A DNA stretch of 26,041 bases from JBFWQM01 sp050249455 (GCA_050249455.1 JBFWQM010000056.1:1-26041), one strand, 5' to 3'; shown: positions 1-7,835, numbered from the stretch's first letter. Numbers and translations: made by a program. Notes: generated by a model not told the origin, from the sequence alone.

Positions 1-1962
1 CAGCGCAGCATTGCCGTCGCGGGCGGTCAGGACGGTGTAGCCGAGCTGCCGCAGCTCGTTCGCCACGTGGTCGCGGACGAGGTCCTCGTCCTCCACCGCC
101 AGGATCGTGGCGCCGGCGCCCGACGCTGCGGCCGGCGACGTCGGCGACGCCGCGGCGGGTGCGGCGTCCGTGCTGGGCAAATAGAGCTTTACGATGGTGC
201 CGTGGCCGAGTTCGGAATAGAGCTTGATGTGGCCGCCGGTCTGCTTGACGAAGCCGTAGACCATGCTGAGCCCGAGTCCGGTGCCCTTGCCCACGTCCTT
301 GGTGGTGAAGAACGGCTCGAAGGCGCGGGCGGCGACGTCCGGCGGCATGCCGGTGCCGCTGTCGGCGACCGCGATCATCACGTAGCGGCCCGGCGTGACG
401 TCCTCGTTCTGCGCGGCGTAGGCCGCGTCGAGATTGGCGTCGCCGGTCTCGATGGTCAGCCGACCGCCATTCGGCATGGCGTCGCGCGCGTTGATCGCGA
501 GGTTGAGGATCGCGGTCTCCAGCTGCGCGGGATCGACCAGCGCCGTCCGCACGCCCGCCGCCATTGCGAACCGGCATTCGACGTGTTCGCCCAGGGCGCG
601 GCGCAGCAGGCCCTCCATCGCGATCACCAGCTGGTTCACGTCGATGGATCGCGGGTCGAGCGCCTGGCGCCGGGCGAAGGCGAGCAGGCTGCGGGTCAGC
701 TCGGCGCCGCGCTCGGCCGCAGTCACGATCATCTCCGCCGGCTTGCGCAGCTCCTCGTCGGCGGCCAGTCGGTCAGCCAGCGACTCGGCGTTGCCCAGGA
801 TGACGGTCAGCAGGTTGTTGAAGTCGTGCGCCACGCCGCCGGTGAGCTGGCCGACCGCCTCCATCTTCTGCGACTGGCGGAGCCGCTGGTTGAGCTCCTC
901 GATCGATGCCTGCTGGCGCTCGATCGAGTTGGCCGTCGCGTTGAGCACGGTCATCAGCCCGCCCAGCTCGCCGCGCGGATGCGGCGGCGGGATGCGGGCG
1001 GTAAGGTCGCCGGCGCCCAGCCGCTGCGCCATCCGGCCGATCTGCCCGACCGGACGGCGGATGCCGATCTCGGCCAGCAGCAGGATGCCGACGATCAGGA
1101 TGAACACGAAGCCGAGCATCGTGACCATCTCTTCGATGAGGCGGCGGTCGGTCTCAGCCACGAGGTCCCGGCGCGATTGGCCGACCAGGACGTGCAGCCC
1201 GGCGGCGCGCAGCGCCGGCGAGCCAGACGCCGCCCACACCTGCCGGACGCCGTCGATGCCGTCGACCTCCCCCGCGCCGCCGTTGCGGCGCGACCTCGCG
1301 AACGCGAACACGGGCTGCTTGTCGATCGCCTCGCCGCGATAGCGGCCGCGCGTGTCGTCCGGCAGCCAGCTCAGCACGGTGCCGTCGTCGGCGACCAGCA
1401 GGATCTCGACTCCCGGGACCGCATGCTCGTGGACGAACTTCTCCAGGTTCAGCGAGGCGAGCAGCACGTAGCGCAGCCCGCCCGACGGCTCGCGCACGGG
1501 ATAGGCGATCTGCAGCACCGCGATGCCGGTGAGCCGGCCGAACGCGGGCTCGAGGACGACGCCGGTCTCTCCCGCCAGCGCCCGCCGGAAATACTGCCGG
1601 TCGCGCAGGTCGAGCGCGCGCCCGGTGGCGAGCGAATCGCAGAACAGCCGGCCGTCGGGGTTGATGGTGAGGATACCGGTGTATTGCGGGTGCGCCTCGC
1701 GGACCCGTCCGAGATAGGCCGAGCACCCGTCGCGGTCGGGGGTCTCGAGGTTCTGGGCGTAGGCGAGGCCGTAGTGGAGCTGGGCGGTGCCCTGGATGCG
1801 CTGGTTCAGCGCCGCGGCGATGGTGTCGGCGGTCGCCGACAGGCGCTGCACGGCCGCGTCGATCCCCTTCTCGCGTTCGGCCAGGAACCGCACGCCGACC
1901 ACGAGCGTGGGGATCAGTGCCGCCAGCAGCACCAGAAGAAGGAGCTGGGTACGGAGGGTCAT
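1..1962 (-). CDS. dCache-HAMP hybrid sensor histidine kinase with C-terminal receiver (3' end beyond window)
   Basis: Membrane-bound hybrid histidine kinase, 654 residues visible, cut at base 1 inside the receiver domain. Domains in order: transmembrane helix about 5-25; periplasmic double-Cache-like sensor about 30-275 (INPDGRLFCDS at 100-110, DLRDRQYF at 118-125); second transmembrane helix about 280-300; HAMP about 302-355; HisKA with phospho-His H379 in VAHDFNNLL; HATPase with N-box N491, G1 D534-SGTG, FEPFF, and G2 GKGTGLGL at 559-566; start of a receiver with acidic triad E624/D625/E626. The phospho-acceptor Asp lies off the window. The ATG at 1962 is the only ATG after an in-frame TGA eight codons upstream; the ribosome site is weak. 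It follows a periplasmic binding-protein gene and a receiver gene on the same strand. Its kinase core closely resembles that of the kinase at 3819-5759, so the two are paralogous there. The Cache ligand is unknown. Confidence 0.93.
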   Translation of the reverse strand, partial: MTLRTQLLLLVLLAALIPTLVVGVRFLAEREKGIDAAVQRLSATADTIAAALNQRIQGTAQLHYGLAYAQNLETPDRDGCSAYLGRVREAHPQYTGILTINPDGRLFCDSLATGRALDLRDRQYFRRALAGETGVVLEPAFGRLTGIAVLQIAYPVREPSGGLRYVLLASLNLEKFVHEHAVPGVEILLVADDGTVLSWLPDDTRGRYRGEAIDKQPVFAFARSRRNGGAGEVDGIDGVRQVWAASGSPALRAAGLHVLVGQSRRDLVAETDRRLIEEMVTMLGFVFILIVGILLLAEIGIRRPVGQIGRMAQRLGAGDLTARIPPPHPRGELGGLMTVLNATANSIERQQASIEELNQRLRQSQKMEAVGQLTGGVAHDFNNLLTVILGNAESLADRLAADEELRKPAEMIVTAAERGAELTRSLLAFARRQALDPRSIDVNQLVIAMEGLLRRALGEHVECRFAMAAGVRTALVDPAQLETAILNLAINARDAMPNGGRLTIETGDANLDAAYAAQNEDVTPGRYVMIAVADSGTGMPPDVAARAFEPFFTTKDVGKGTGLGLSMVYGFVKQTGGHIKLYSELGHGTIVKLYLPSTDAAPAAASPTSPAAASGAGATILAVEDEDLVRDHVANELRQLGYTVLTARDGNAAL

Positions 1963-1987
1963 CGCCGAAAATCCCGCGGGCCGTCAC

Positions 1988-2028
1988 GGGGTTCGGCGAC
2001 GCTCAACCGGACGGGATCGCCGAAACCC
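1988..2028 (-). other. Intergenic inverted repeat (12-bp arms, one mismatch, 17-nt loop)
   Basis: Arms at 1988-1999 and 2017-2028 pair over 12 positions with one mismatch, read from the bases. It sits between the stop of the binding-protein gene (2084) and the start of the kinase gene (1962), both read on the minus strand. There is no T-run after it. It could be a weak terminator, an RNA-processing or stability element, or an operator. It would allow the abundant periplasmic protein and the kinase to be made at different levels. Confidence 0.4.
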
Positions 2029-2083
2029 GGCGCGGTTCCTATCACGGAACGCTCGGGAGACCTACAGCCGCCGTGCCCGCGGC

Positions 2084-3124
2084 TCAGCGGCAGCCGGGTC
2101 GGCCGTCGTCCTTCTCCAGCGAGAACGCCCCCAGCCGGCGGTTGGCGTCGTCCACCCAGTCGGTGCGAACCAGGCGCTCGAACGGGAACTTCTTCGCGAT
2201 GTAGCCCTGCTTGAAATAGAAGTCCTGGATCGCCATCACGCTGTTCTGCGGCACCCGGCCCAGCGGGTCGCGCGCGCCCCAGTCCATCTTGTCGATCATC
2301 GCGATGTCGTTGAGGTCGGAGTACTTGGCGAGCATCTTCAGCACCTCGCCGCGGTTCGACCCGCCGTGATAGGCGCTGCAGTATTCGCGCGCGCCGCGCA
2401 GCGTCGCGAAGACGAAGCTCTTCGCGGCGTCCGGATGCTTGGCGGCCCAATCGGTGTTCATCTGCTGCACCGCGATCAGCAGCGGCTTTGCGGTCACGTA
2501 GTCGTCCGGGTCGGCGAACTTCACCGCGAACCCCTTCTGCACGATCACCTCCGACAGCGGCGGGATCATCATCGCCGCGTCGACCGCCTTGTTCTCCAGC
2601 GCCACCGCGGCCTGGTTGAACGGCATGTACTTTATCTCGATGTCCTTCAGCGACAGCCCGCCCTTGGCGATGATCGCATCGACCTCGTAGCTGGCAATCG
2701 AGCCGCGCGCGTTCATCATCACCGTGCGGCCCTTCAGGTCGGCGGGGGTCTTGATGACGTCCTTCAGGTCGGCGCGGACCAGGAGGTTGTGGTAGGTCGG
2801 CGTGATGTTGCGCGACAGCACGATGGTGACCGGCAGGTCCTTCTCCACGGAGTTGAAGAAGCCGGCCGACACCGCGCCGGCGATCACCTGCATGCGGTTG
2901 GTCGCCAGCATCGCCTGCGCATCGGCGGAGCCGGCGATGCGGTGGATCTCCACGTCCAGGCCCAGCGCGTCGTAGTAGCCCTTTTCCTTGGCGATGTAGA
3001 GCGGCCCGCCCGACAGCGAGGGCACGCTGCCGACGTCGATCTTGACCTTGTCCGCCGCCGCCGCCGGCAGCCATCCGAGCGCGATCGCCGCCAGAGCGGT
3101 GGTCCAAAGGGTGGCGCGCTTCAT
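2084..3124 (-). CDS. NMT1/TauA-like periplasmic substrate-binding protein (no adjacent ABC genes)
   Basis: 346-residue exported binding protein of the NitT/TauT (NMT1/SsuA-like) type. It has a Sec signal peptide of about 23 residues ending AAAA-D. It then shows the family's typical opening (GGPLYIAKEKGYYDALGLDVEI) and ADLKGRTVMMNARGS in the hinge region. The ATG at 3124 is chosen because the ribosome site AGGGAGAAG lies just upstream and the signal peptide starts there; a longer frame to 3196 would add 24 unlikely residues. No ABC ATPase or permease lies near it. Instead it has a single-domain response regulator 41 nt upstream and a Cache-domain hybrid kinase 121 nt downstream, all on one strand. 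Family members bind small molecules such as sulfonates, nitrate, thiamine precursors or aromatic acids; the substrate here cannot be told. The context suggests a sensing role, which is inference. Confidence 0.92.
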   Translation of the reverse strand: MKRATLWTTALAAIALGWLPAAAADKVKIDVGSVPSLSGGPLYIAKEKGYYDALGLDVEIHRIAGSADAQAMLATNRMQVIAGAVSAGFFNSVEKDLPVTIVLSRNITPTYHNLLVRADLKDVIKTPADLKGRTVMMNARGSIASYEVDAIIAKGGLSLKDIEIKYMPFNQAAVALENKAVDAAMMIPPLSEVIVQKGFAVKFADPDDYVTAKPLLIAVQQMNTDWAAKHPDAAKSFVFATLRGAREYCSAYHGGSNRGEVLKMLAKYSDLNDIAMIDKMDWGARDPLGRVPQNSVMAIQDFYFKQGYIAKKFPFERLVRTDWVDDANRRLGAFSLEKDDGRPGCR

Positions 3125-3165
3125 CGATCTTCTCCCTGCCGGCATAGGCCGTGCGACTATGTTTG

Positions 3166-3552
3166 TTACGGTTCGAGCCGCGTCGTGCTCAGGCACGCGT
3201 CCAGCGCTGTTCGCAGTTCCGTGAGACGGAACGGCTTGGGAAGGATGCGGTCGGCGCCGAAAGCACGCGCGAAGCGGAGGAAGTCGGCTTTGGCCAGACC
3301 TGGGCCGGCTCCCGAAAGTGCGATGATGGGCAGTGTCGATCCCCCGGCCCGGACCGCCTTGATCAGCTCCAGGCCATCCATGCCGGGCATGAAGACATCG
3401 GTCATCAGAAGGTCGACGGGCTTTTCCTTGAGGATGGCTAAAGCCTTGGCTCCGTCGGATGCAGTCAGGCTGACATGCTTCTCGGATTCCAGAATCTCCC
3501 GAAGCAAGGATCTTATGGCTTCGTCATCGTCAGCGACCAATATCGTTGCCAC
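3166..3552 (-). CDS. Single-domain response regulator (CheY-like receiver)
   Basis: 128-residue stand-alone receiver. The acidic pocket is D8/D9/D10, the phospho-acceptor is D52 in MTDVFMPGMDG, the switch Ser is S80 (ALSG), and the conserved Lys is K106 (LPKPF). There is no DNA-binding or enzymatic output domain, so it should act by protein contact or as a phosphorelay intermediate. The start is GTG, with GGAGG about 5 nt upstream. It is first in a minus-strand group with the binding protein (41-nt gap) and the Cache hybrid kinase, and is divergent from the PAS-PAS kinase. Either kinase could phosphorylate it, or receive phosphate through it; the sequence does not decide. Confidence 0.9.
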   Translation of the reverse strand: MATILVADDDEAIRSLLREILESEKHVSLTASDGAKALAILKEKPVDLLMTDVFMPGMDGLELIKAVRAGGSTLPIIALSGAGPGLAKADFLRFARAFGADRILPKPFRLTELRTALDACLSTTRLEP

Positions 3553-3818
3553 CGATGCCTCCGCCCCACGCTGGAACGCCAGAGCCGACCTGGAGCCGAA
3601 CTACAATAAAGATTCAGTAGCACAACCGGCTTCAGCCTCGAAGCGGGACGATTGGCCGGCCCAGGCCGCTCCTTTTTTCCGGCTTATTGCGAATTCGCTT
3701 ATCCGTCCCCGATTGCGCGCGCGGCGTGGAATTCAGCGTCCCATAAGGCGCCGTCCAATTGCAATTGGCGCATTTTTGGATAATGGTTTCCACATTTATA
3801 CAGACATGCATTTGAGCG
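3553..3818. promoter_or_regulatory. Divergent intergenic region with two perfect palindromes
   Basis: 266-nt non-coding gap between the GTG of the receiver gene (minus) and the ATG of the PAS-PAS kinase (plus). It is visibly more AT-rich than its surroundings. It holds a 10-bp perfect palindrome GCGAATTCGC at 3689-3698 and a 14-bp perfect palindrome CCAATTGCAATTGG at 3755-3768, which are possible operators. A GATAAT hexamer at 3779-3784 could be the -10 element for the plus-strand kinase, but no well-spaced -35 box is visible. No FNR/FixK-type TTGAT-N4-ATCAA site was found here. Confidence 0.45.
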
Positions 3819-5759
3819 ATGACCGAACCACACGACGAAGCGCGTTTGAGGGCAGTCGTCACGACTGCGGTCGATGGCGTCATCCTGATCGATGCTGCCG
3901 GGATCGTGCTGATGTTCAACCCGGCTTGCGAACGCCTGTTCGGTTATTCCGCCAACGACGTGATCGGCCGCAACGTCAAGATGCTGATGCCGGCGCCCTT
4001 CCGCGACGAGCACGACGGCTATCTGGCCAACTACGCGCGCACCGGGGTCGCGAAGATCATCGGCATCGGGCGCGATGTGGTCGGCCTGCGCAAGGATGGC
4101 TCGACCTTTCCGATGAACCTGTCGGTCGGCGAGGCGAGAGAGGACGGCGGCGCGATCTATGTCGGCATCATCCACGACCTGACCGAGCGCAAGGGGATCG
4201 AGCAGGCACTGCAGGACAGCGCCGCCCGCCTGAAGGCCATCGTCGACACGGCCGTCGACGGGGTCATCCTGATCGATGCGGTCGGAACGGTCCTTCTGTA
4301 CAACCCCGCGTGCGAGCGGCTGTTTGGCTATGCGGCGGACGAAGTGATCGGCCGCAACGTCAAGATGCTGATGCCGGCGCCATACCGCGACGAGCACGAC
4401 GGCTACATTGATAACTATCGCCGCACCGGGATGGCGCAAATCATCGGGATCGGCCGCGAGGTCGTCGGCTTGCGCAAGAACGGCTCGACGTTCCCGATGG
4501 ACCTCTCGGTCGGCGCGGCCGCGCAGGGCGGCGAGGCGATGTTCGTCGGCATGATCCACGACCTGACCGAGCGCAAGCGCACCGCCGAACAGCTCATCCA
4601 GGCGCAGAAGATGGAGGCCGTCGGCCAGCTTTCCGGCGGCATCGCACACGACTTCAACAACCTGCTCACCGTGATCGTCGGCAACGCGGAATACCTCGGC
4701 GAAAGGCTCAAGGTCCGCCCCGACCTGCAGAAGCTGGCCGAAGCCATCGTCGGCGCCGGGATCCGTGGGGCCGAGCTCACCCAGCGCCTGCTCGCCTTCA
4801 GCCGCCGCCAGGCGCTGATGCCTGCGGAGGTCGATTGCAACGCGATGATTGGCTCGATGCAGACGCTGCTGCGCCGGACCTTGCGCGAAGATGTCGAGAT
4901 CGAGACCTTCCTCGAGCCGGCACTTGCGCAGGCGATCGCCGACCCCGCGCAGCTCGAATCCGCCATCCTCAACCTGGCGCTCAACGCACAGGACGCGATG
5001 CCGGACGGCGGCTGCCTGTCGGTCAGCACCTCGAACGCCGAGTTGGACGAAGGCTACCGCGACATGCATCCGGAGGTCCCGCCCGGCCGGTATGTCATGA
5101 TCGCGGTGACGGATGACGGCACCGGCATGTCCAACGAAGTGTTGGAGCGGGTTTTCGAACCCTTCTTCACCACCAAGGAGGTGGGCAAGGGCTCGGGCCT
5201 CGGCCTCAGCATGGTGTACGGCTTCATCAAGCAGTCGGCCGGACACGTGACAATCTACAGCGAGCCCGGGCTGGGCACGACGGTGCGCATGTACCTTCCG
5301 TCGGCCGACGGCGGGCACGGGCAGGCCGGCGCAATGTCGCCGGCCGCGCCGCAGGAAGCGGCGGCGGAGCCGCTGCCCCTGGGACTGGAGACCGTTTTGG
5401 TCGCCGAAGACGATCCCTTCGTCCGCGGCTTCGCGATCCGTACGCTGGAGGACCTGGGATACCGGGTGATCGCCGCGGTCAACGGTCGGGAAGCACTGGG
5501 CGTCCTCGAGAGCGACGAACAAATCGACCTGTTGTTCACCGACATCGTGATGCCCGGCGGCATGAGCGGCTGGGAGCTGGCCGAAAAGGCACGCGCCCTG
5601 CGCCCCGCGCTGCGCATCATGCTGACGTCGGGCTACGCGATGGAGACGCTGCTGGCGCGCGGCCGTATGCACGCCGGCATGGCGTTTCTCAACAAGCCCT
5701 ATCGCAAGGCGGAACTCGCGCGGCGGCTGCGCGAGGCGCTCGACGTCGTCGCGTGCTGA
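3819..5759 (+). CDS. Soluble PAS-PAS hybrid histidine kinase with two FixL-type (heme-like) PAS domains and a receiver
   Basis: 646-residue kinase with no membrane segment. PAS1 covers about 8-125 and PAS2 about 136-253. HisKA has phospho-His H277 in IAHDFNNLL. HATPase has N389, G1 D432-D-GTG, FEPFF 446-450 and G2 GKGSGLGL 456-463. The C-terminal receiver (about 524-646) has acidic E530/D531/D532, phospho-acceptor D575, T603/S604 and K626. Both PAS domains match the FixL heme pocket without gaps: H65 and H193 align with the heme-ligating His200 of Bradyrhizobium FixL, and R85 and R213 with its distal Arg220, each 20 residues apart, inside IIGIGR. Oxygen or another diatomic gas is therefore a plausible signal; heme binding is inferred. 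The ATG at 3819 has only a weak GAG upstream. No LuxR-type FixJ partner is in the window; the divergent receiver at 3166-3552 is the nearest candidate. Its stop lies 7 nt from the stop of the convergent methyltransferase gene. Confidence 0.94.
   Translation: MTEPHDEARLRAVVTTAVDGVILIDAAGIVLMFNPACERLFGYSANDVIGRNVKMLMPAPFRDEHDGYLANYARTGVAKIIGIGRDVVGLRKDGSTFPMNLSVGEAREDGGAIYVGIIHDLTERKGIEQALQDSAARLKAIVDTAVDGVILIDAVGTVLLYNPACERLFGYAADEVIGRNVKMLMPAPYRDEHDGYIDNYRRTGMAQIIGIGREVVGLRKNGSTFPMDLSVGAAAQGGEAMFVGMIHDLTERKRTAEQLIQAQKMEAVGQLSGGIAHDFNNLLTVIVGNAEYLGERLKVRPDLQKLAEAIVGAGIRGAELTQRLLAFSRRQALMPAEVDCNAMIGSMQTLLRRTLREDVEIETFLEPALAQAIADPAQLESAILNLALNAQDAMPDGGCLSVSTSNAELDEGYRDMHPEVPPGRYVMIAVTDDGTGMSNEVLERVFEPFFTTKEVGKGSGLGLSMVYGFIKQSAGHVTIYSEPGLGTTVRMYLPSADGGHGQAGAMSPAAPQEAAAEPLPLGLETVLVAEDDPFVRGFAIRTLEDLGYRVIAAVNGREALGVLESDEQIDLLFTDIVMPGGMSGWELAEKARALRPALRIMLTSGYAMETLLARGRMHAGMAFLNKPYRKAELARRLREALDVVAC
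3864..4193 (+). repeat. Intragenic PAS duplication, copy 1
   Basis: Encodes residues 16-125 of the PAS-PAS kinase and aligns without gaps to copy 2 at 4248-4577, offset 384 nt (128 residues). By hand alignment roughly 86 of 110 residues are identical. A 38-nt block at 3960-3997 recurs exactly at 4344-4381. This is a domain-sized tandem duplication inside a gene. Confidence 0.9.
4248..4577 (+). repeat. Intragenic PAS duplication, copy 2
   Basis: Encodes residues 144-253 of the PAS-PAS kinase and is the partner of the copy at 3864-4193. The heme-type His (H193) and Arg (R213) and the IIGIGR strand are kept, while surface positions differ. This suggests the pocket has stayed under selection in both copies. 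Confidence 0.9.
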
Positions 5760-5766
5760 CGCCGGC

Positions 5767-6471
5767 TCAACCGGTGCGCTTCAGCGCCATCGCCGCTGCG
5801 GCCGGGGCCCGCGCGGGCACGGCGCGCGGCGCGGCCTTGCGCTGGTAGCGCCAGATGTGCATCGGCAGCACGTGCCACCAGACGTGCCCGGCGACCGCGC
5901 CGTCCAGTCCGAGCCGGTCGACCGGAAGCGGCGAGGCGCTGGCGTTGGTCAACTGGAGGAAATAGCCGTCGGCGGGCATCAGGGTGAAGCTCTGGTCGAT
6001 GATCGCCTTCTGCGCCTCGAACGGAAACCACTTGATCGGCAGACTGGAGACGACGGCCGCGACGCGCTCGATCCCCAGGTCGGCCGCGATGGCGCCCAGT
6101 TTGGCCGCATCGCCGACCACCACGCGCACGTCCGGAAAGCGCGCCGCCAGGACCCGCGCCAGGTTGGGCGCCCGCTCGACCGTCACCAGACGGTCGGCGG
6201 GGCAGCCGGCCTTCAGGAGCCCGTCGGTCAGGCTGCCCGTGCCGCCGCCGAGTTCGAGGATCACGCCGCCGTCGCCGCAATCCACCAGGCGGGCGACCGC
6301 GCGGCCCACGGCCGGCCCGCTCGGCAACATCGACCCGATGCCCAGCGGCTCGCGCAGCCACTGGCCGAAGAACGTTGACCAGCCCGACACCCTCGTCCCG
6401 CTCCCCCGGCCTGGAACGGCCGGCCCCTCATTCTTGCCTTCCAATGCTGCCACACCTTCGTCCCGGCTCAA
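5767..6471 (-). CDS. SAM-dependent methyltransferase, phospholipid N-methyltransferase (PmtA)-like
   Basis: Class I SAM methyltransferase of up to 234 residues. Features are GIGSMLPSGPAVGRAVAR before the SAM site, motif I LELGGGTGSLT at about 72-82, an acidic residue after strand 2 (VTVER), GDAAKL at 120-125, and VSSLPIKWFP at 141-150 in the post-II position. This pattern matches the alphaproteobacterial PmtA family, which methylates phosphatidylethanolamine towards phosphatidylcholine at the inner membrane. The substrate is not proved, as the family also holds rRNA-dimethylase-like relatives. The frame opens with TTG at 6471, without a visible ribosome site. A GTG at 6453 or a GTG at 6390 (purine-rich GGGAG upstream) may be the true start, since conserved sequence begins only near residue 38. 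It lies 45 nt after dctM on the same strand and may be co-transcribed with the TRAP genes. Confidence 0.8.
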   Translation of the reverse strand: MSRDEGVAALEGKNEGPAVPGRGSGTRVSGWSTFFGQWLREPLGIGSMLPSGPAVGRAVARLVDCGDGGVILELGGGTGSLTDGLLKAGCPADRLVTVERAPNLARVLAARFPDVRVVVGDAAKLGAIAADLGIERVAAVVSSLPIKWFPFEAQKAIIDQSFTLMPADGYFLQLTNASASPLPVDRLGLDGAVAGHVWWHVLPMHIWRYQRKAAPRAVPARAPAAAAMALKRTG

Positions 6472-6516
6472 ATCGTCAGTCGACGTAACAGCGGCTTTTG
6501 CGCTCCGTTCCCGCCC

Positions 6517-7830
6517 TCATTGACTTCCCATCACCGCGTCGGGCAGCCACGTCGCGATCTCCGGGAACAGACAGAGGAGCAGCATCGCAACCACCATGCA
6601 CAGCATGAAGGGCAGCGCCCCCTTCAGGATGACGCCCAGCCGGATTCCCGGCGCGATGCCGTTGATGACGTAGAGGTTGAGCCCGACTGGCGGCGTGATC
6701 AGGCCGAGCTCCATGTTGATGGTCAGCAGCACCCCGAACCAGATCGGGTCGAACCCCGACGCGGTCAGGATCGGGAGCAGGATCGGCGTGGTCATCAGGA
6801 TGATCGCCGCCGGCGGCAGGAAGCAGCCCAGCACCAGCAGGAACACGTTGATCCACAGCAGCAGGATCCAGCGGTTGAGGCCGAGGCCGCCGATCCACTC
6901 CGCGATCGCCTGGGTGACGCGCAGGTCCGACATCATGTAGCCGAACAGGATCGAGGTCGCGATGATCATCAGGATCATCACCGATTCGCGCGTGGTGTCG
7001 GCGAAGATCCGCCACAGGTCGGCGATCCGCCACATCCGGTAGATCAAGACCACCAGCAGCAGGCACAGCAGGGCGCCGACGCTGGCCGCCTCCGATGGGG
7101 TCGCGTAGCCGCCGTACATCGAATAGACGACGCCGAAGACGACCAGCAGCAGCGGCACGACCTTGGGCAGCATCTCGACGTGGTCGCGCAGCTTGTATGC
7201 CCGCCGCAGCACGACCGCGCCGTCGCCGCGCCGCCAGCACAGGAACGACGCCCACAGGACGAACAGCGCGGTCAGCATCAGGCCGGGCAGCACCCCGGCG
7301 AGGAACAGCCGGCCGATCGAGGTTTCGCTGGCGATGCCGTAGAGGATCATCGTCACCGACGGCGGGATCAGGATGCCCAGCGTGCCGCCGGCGGCGATCG
7401 CCCCGGTCGCGAGGTCGTCGCCGTAGCCGCGCTTCTGCATCTCCGGGATGCCCATCTTGCCGATCGCCGCGCAGGTGGCCGGCGACGAGCCGGTCAGCGC
7501 GGCGAACAGCGCGCAGGCCCCGATGTTGGCGGCGACCAGGCTGCCCGGGACGCGGTGCAGCCAGCGCGCGAACGCCTCGTAGAGGTCGCTGCCGGCGCGC
7601 GAGGAGGCGACCGCCGCCCCCATCAGCACGAACATCGGGATCGAGATCAGCGTGAAGTCCTCGAGTCCGTTGAACAGCTTCTCGGAGATGAACGCGACCG
7701 CCAGCCAGCCCTTGGCGATCCACAGGACGCCGATCGCCACCATGCCGAGCCCGAAGGCGACCGGGGTGCCGGTGAACAGGACGGCCAGGGTGACGACGCC
7801 GATCAGCGCGCCGAGGGCAAGCGGGTCCAT
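6517..7830 (-). CDS. dctM: TRAP transporter large permease (DctM)
   Basis: 437-residue, highly hydrophobic protein of the TRAP-T large permease family, about 12 transmembrane helices. It forms the Na+-coupled transport channel for a carboxylate-type solute delivered by DctP. Family features seen are the opening FTGTPVAFGLGM, FNGLEDFTLISIPMFVLMG near residues 50-70, SGSSPATCAAIGKMGIPEM, GGTLGILIPPSVTMILYG, and a C-terminal PPVGLNLYVINGIAPG. The ATG at 7830 lies 5 nt past the dctQ stop. A GTG at 7839 that overlaps that stop (GTGA) is an alternative, so translational coupling is likely either way. Last transport gene of the dctPQM operon. Confidence 0.94.
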   Translation of the reverse strand: MDPLALGALIGVVTLAVLFTGTPVAFGLGMVAIGVLWIAKGWLAVAFISEKLFNGLEDFTLISIPMFVLMGAAVASSRAGSDLYEAFARWLHRVPGSLVAANIGACALFAALTGSSPATCAAIGKMGIPEMQKRGYGDDLATGAIAAGGTLGILIPPSVTMILYGIASETSIGRLFLAGVLPGLMLTALFVLWASFLCWRRGDGAVVLRRAYKLRDHVEMLPKVVPLLLVVFGVVYSMYGGYATPSEAASVGALLCLLLVVLIYRMWRIADLWRIFADTTRESVMILMIIATSILFGYMMSDLRVTQAIAEWIGGLGLNRWILLLWINVFLLVLGCFLPPAAIILMTTPILLPILTASGFDPIWFGVLLTINMELGLITPPVGLNLYVINGIAPGIRLGVILKGALPFMLCMVVAMLLLCLFPEIATWLPDAVMGSQ

Positions 7831-7835
7831 CGCGG

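Noticed and set aside
67..2214. Plus-strand open frame of 715 codons opposite the Cache kinase
   Set aside because: The translation is Arg/Asp/His-rich with no domain, while the opposite strand encodes a clear histidine kinase; it is an artefact of high GC at third positions.
3671..3680. T-run that might end a terminator
   Set aside because: Only a 4-bp pairing precedes it and no plus-strand gene ends there.
3765..3784. Possible sigma-54 promoter ahead of the PAS-PAS kinase
   Set aside because: There is a GG at 3767-3768, but no GC doublet 10 nt after it as the -24/-12 rule requires.
3699..5672. Minus-strand 657-codon frame opposite the PAS-PAS kinase
   Set aside because: The repeated look of its translation comes only from the PAS duplication on the plus strand.
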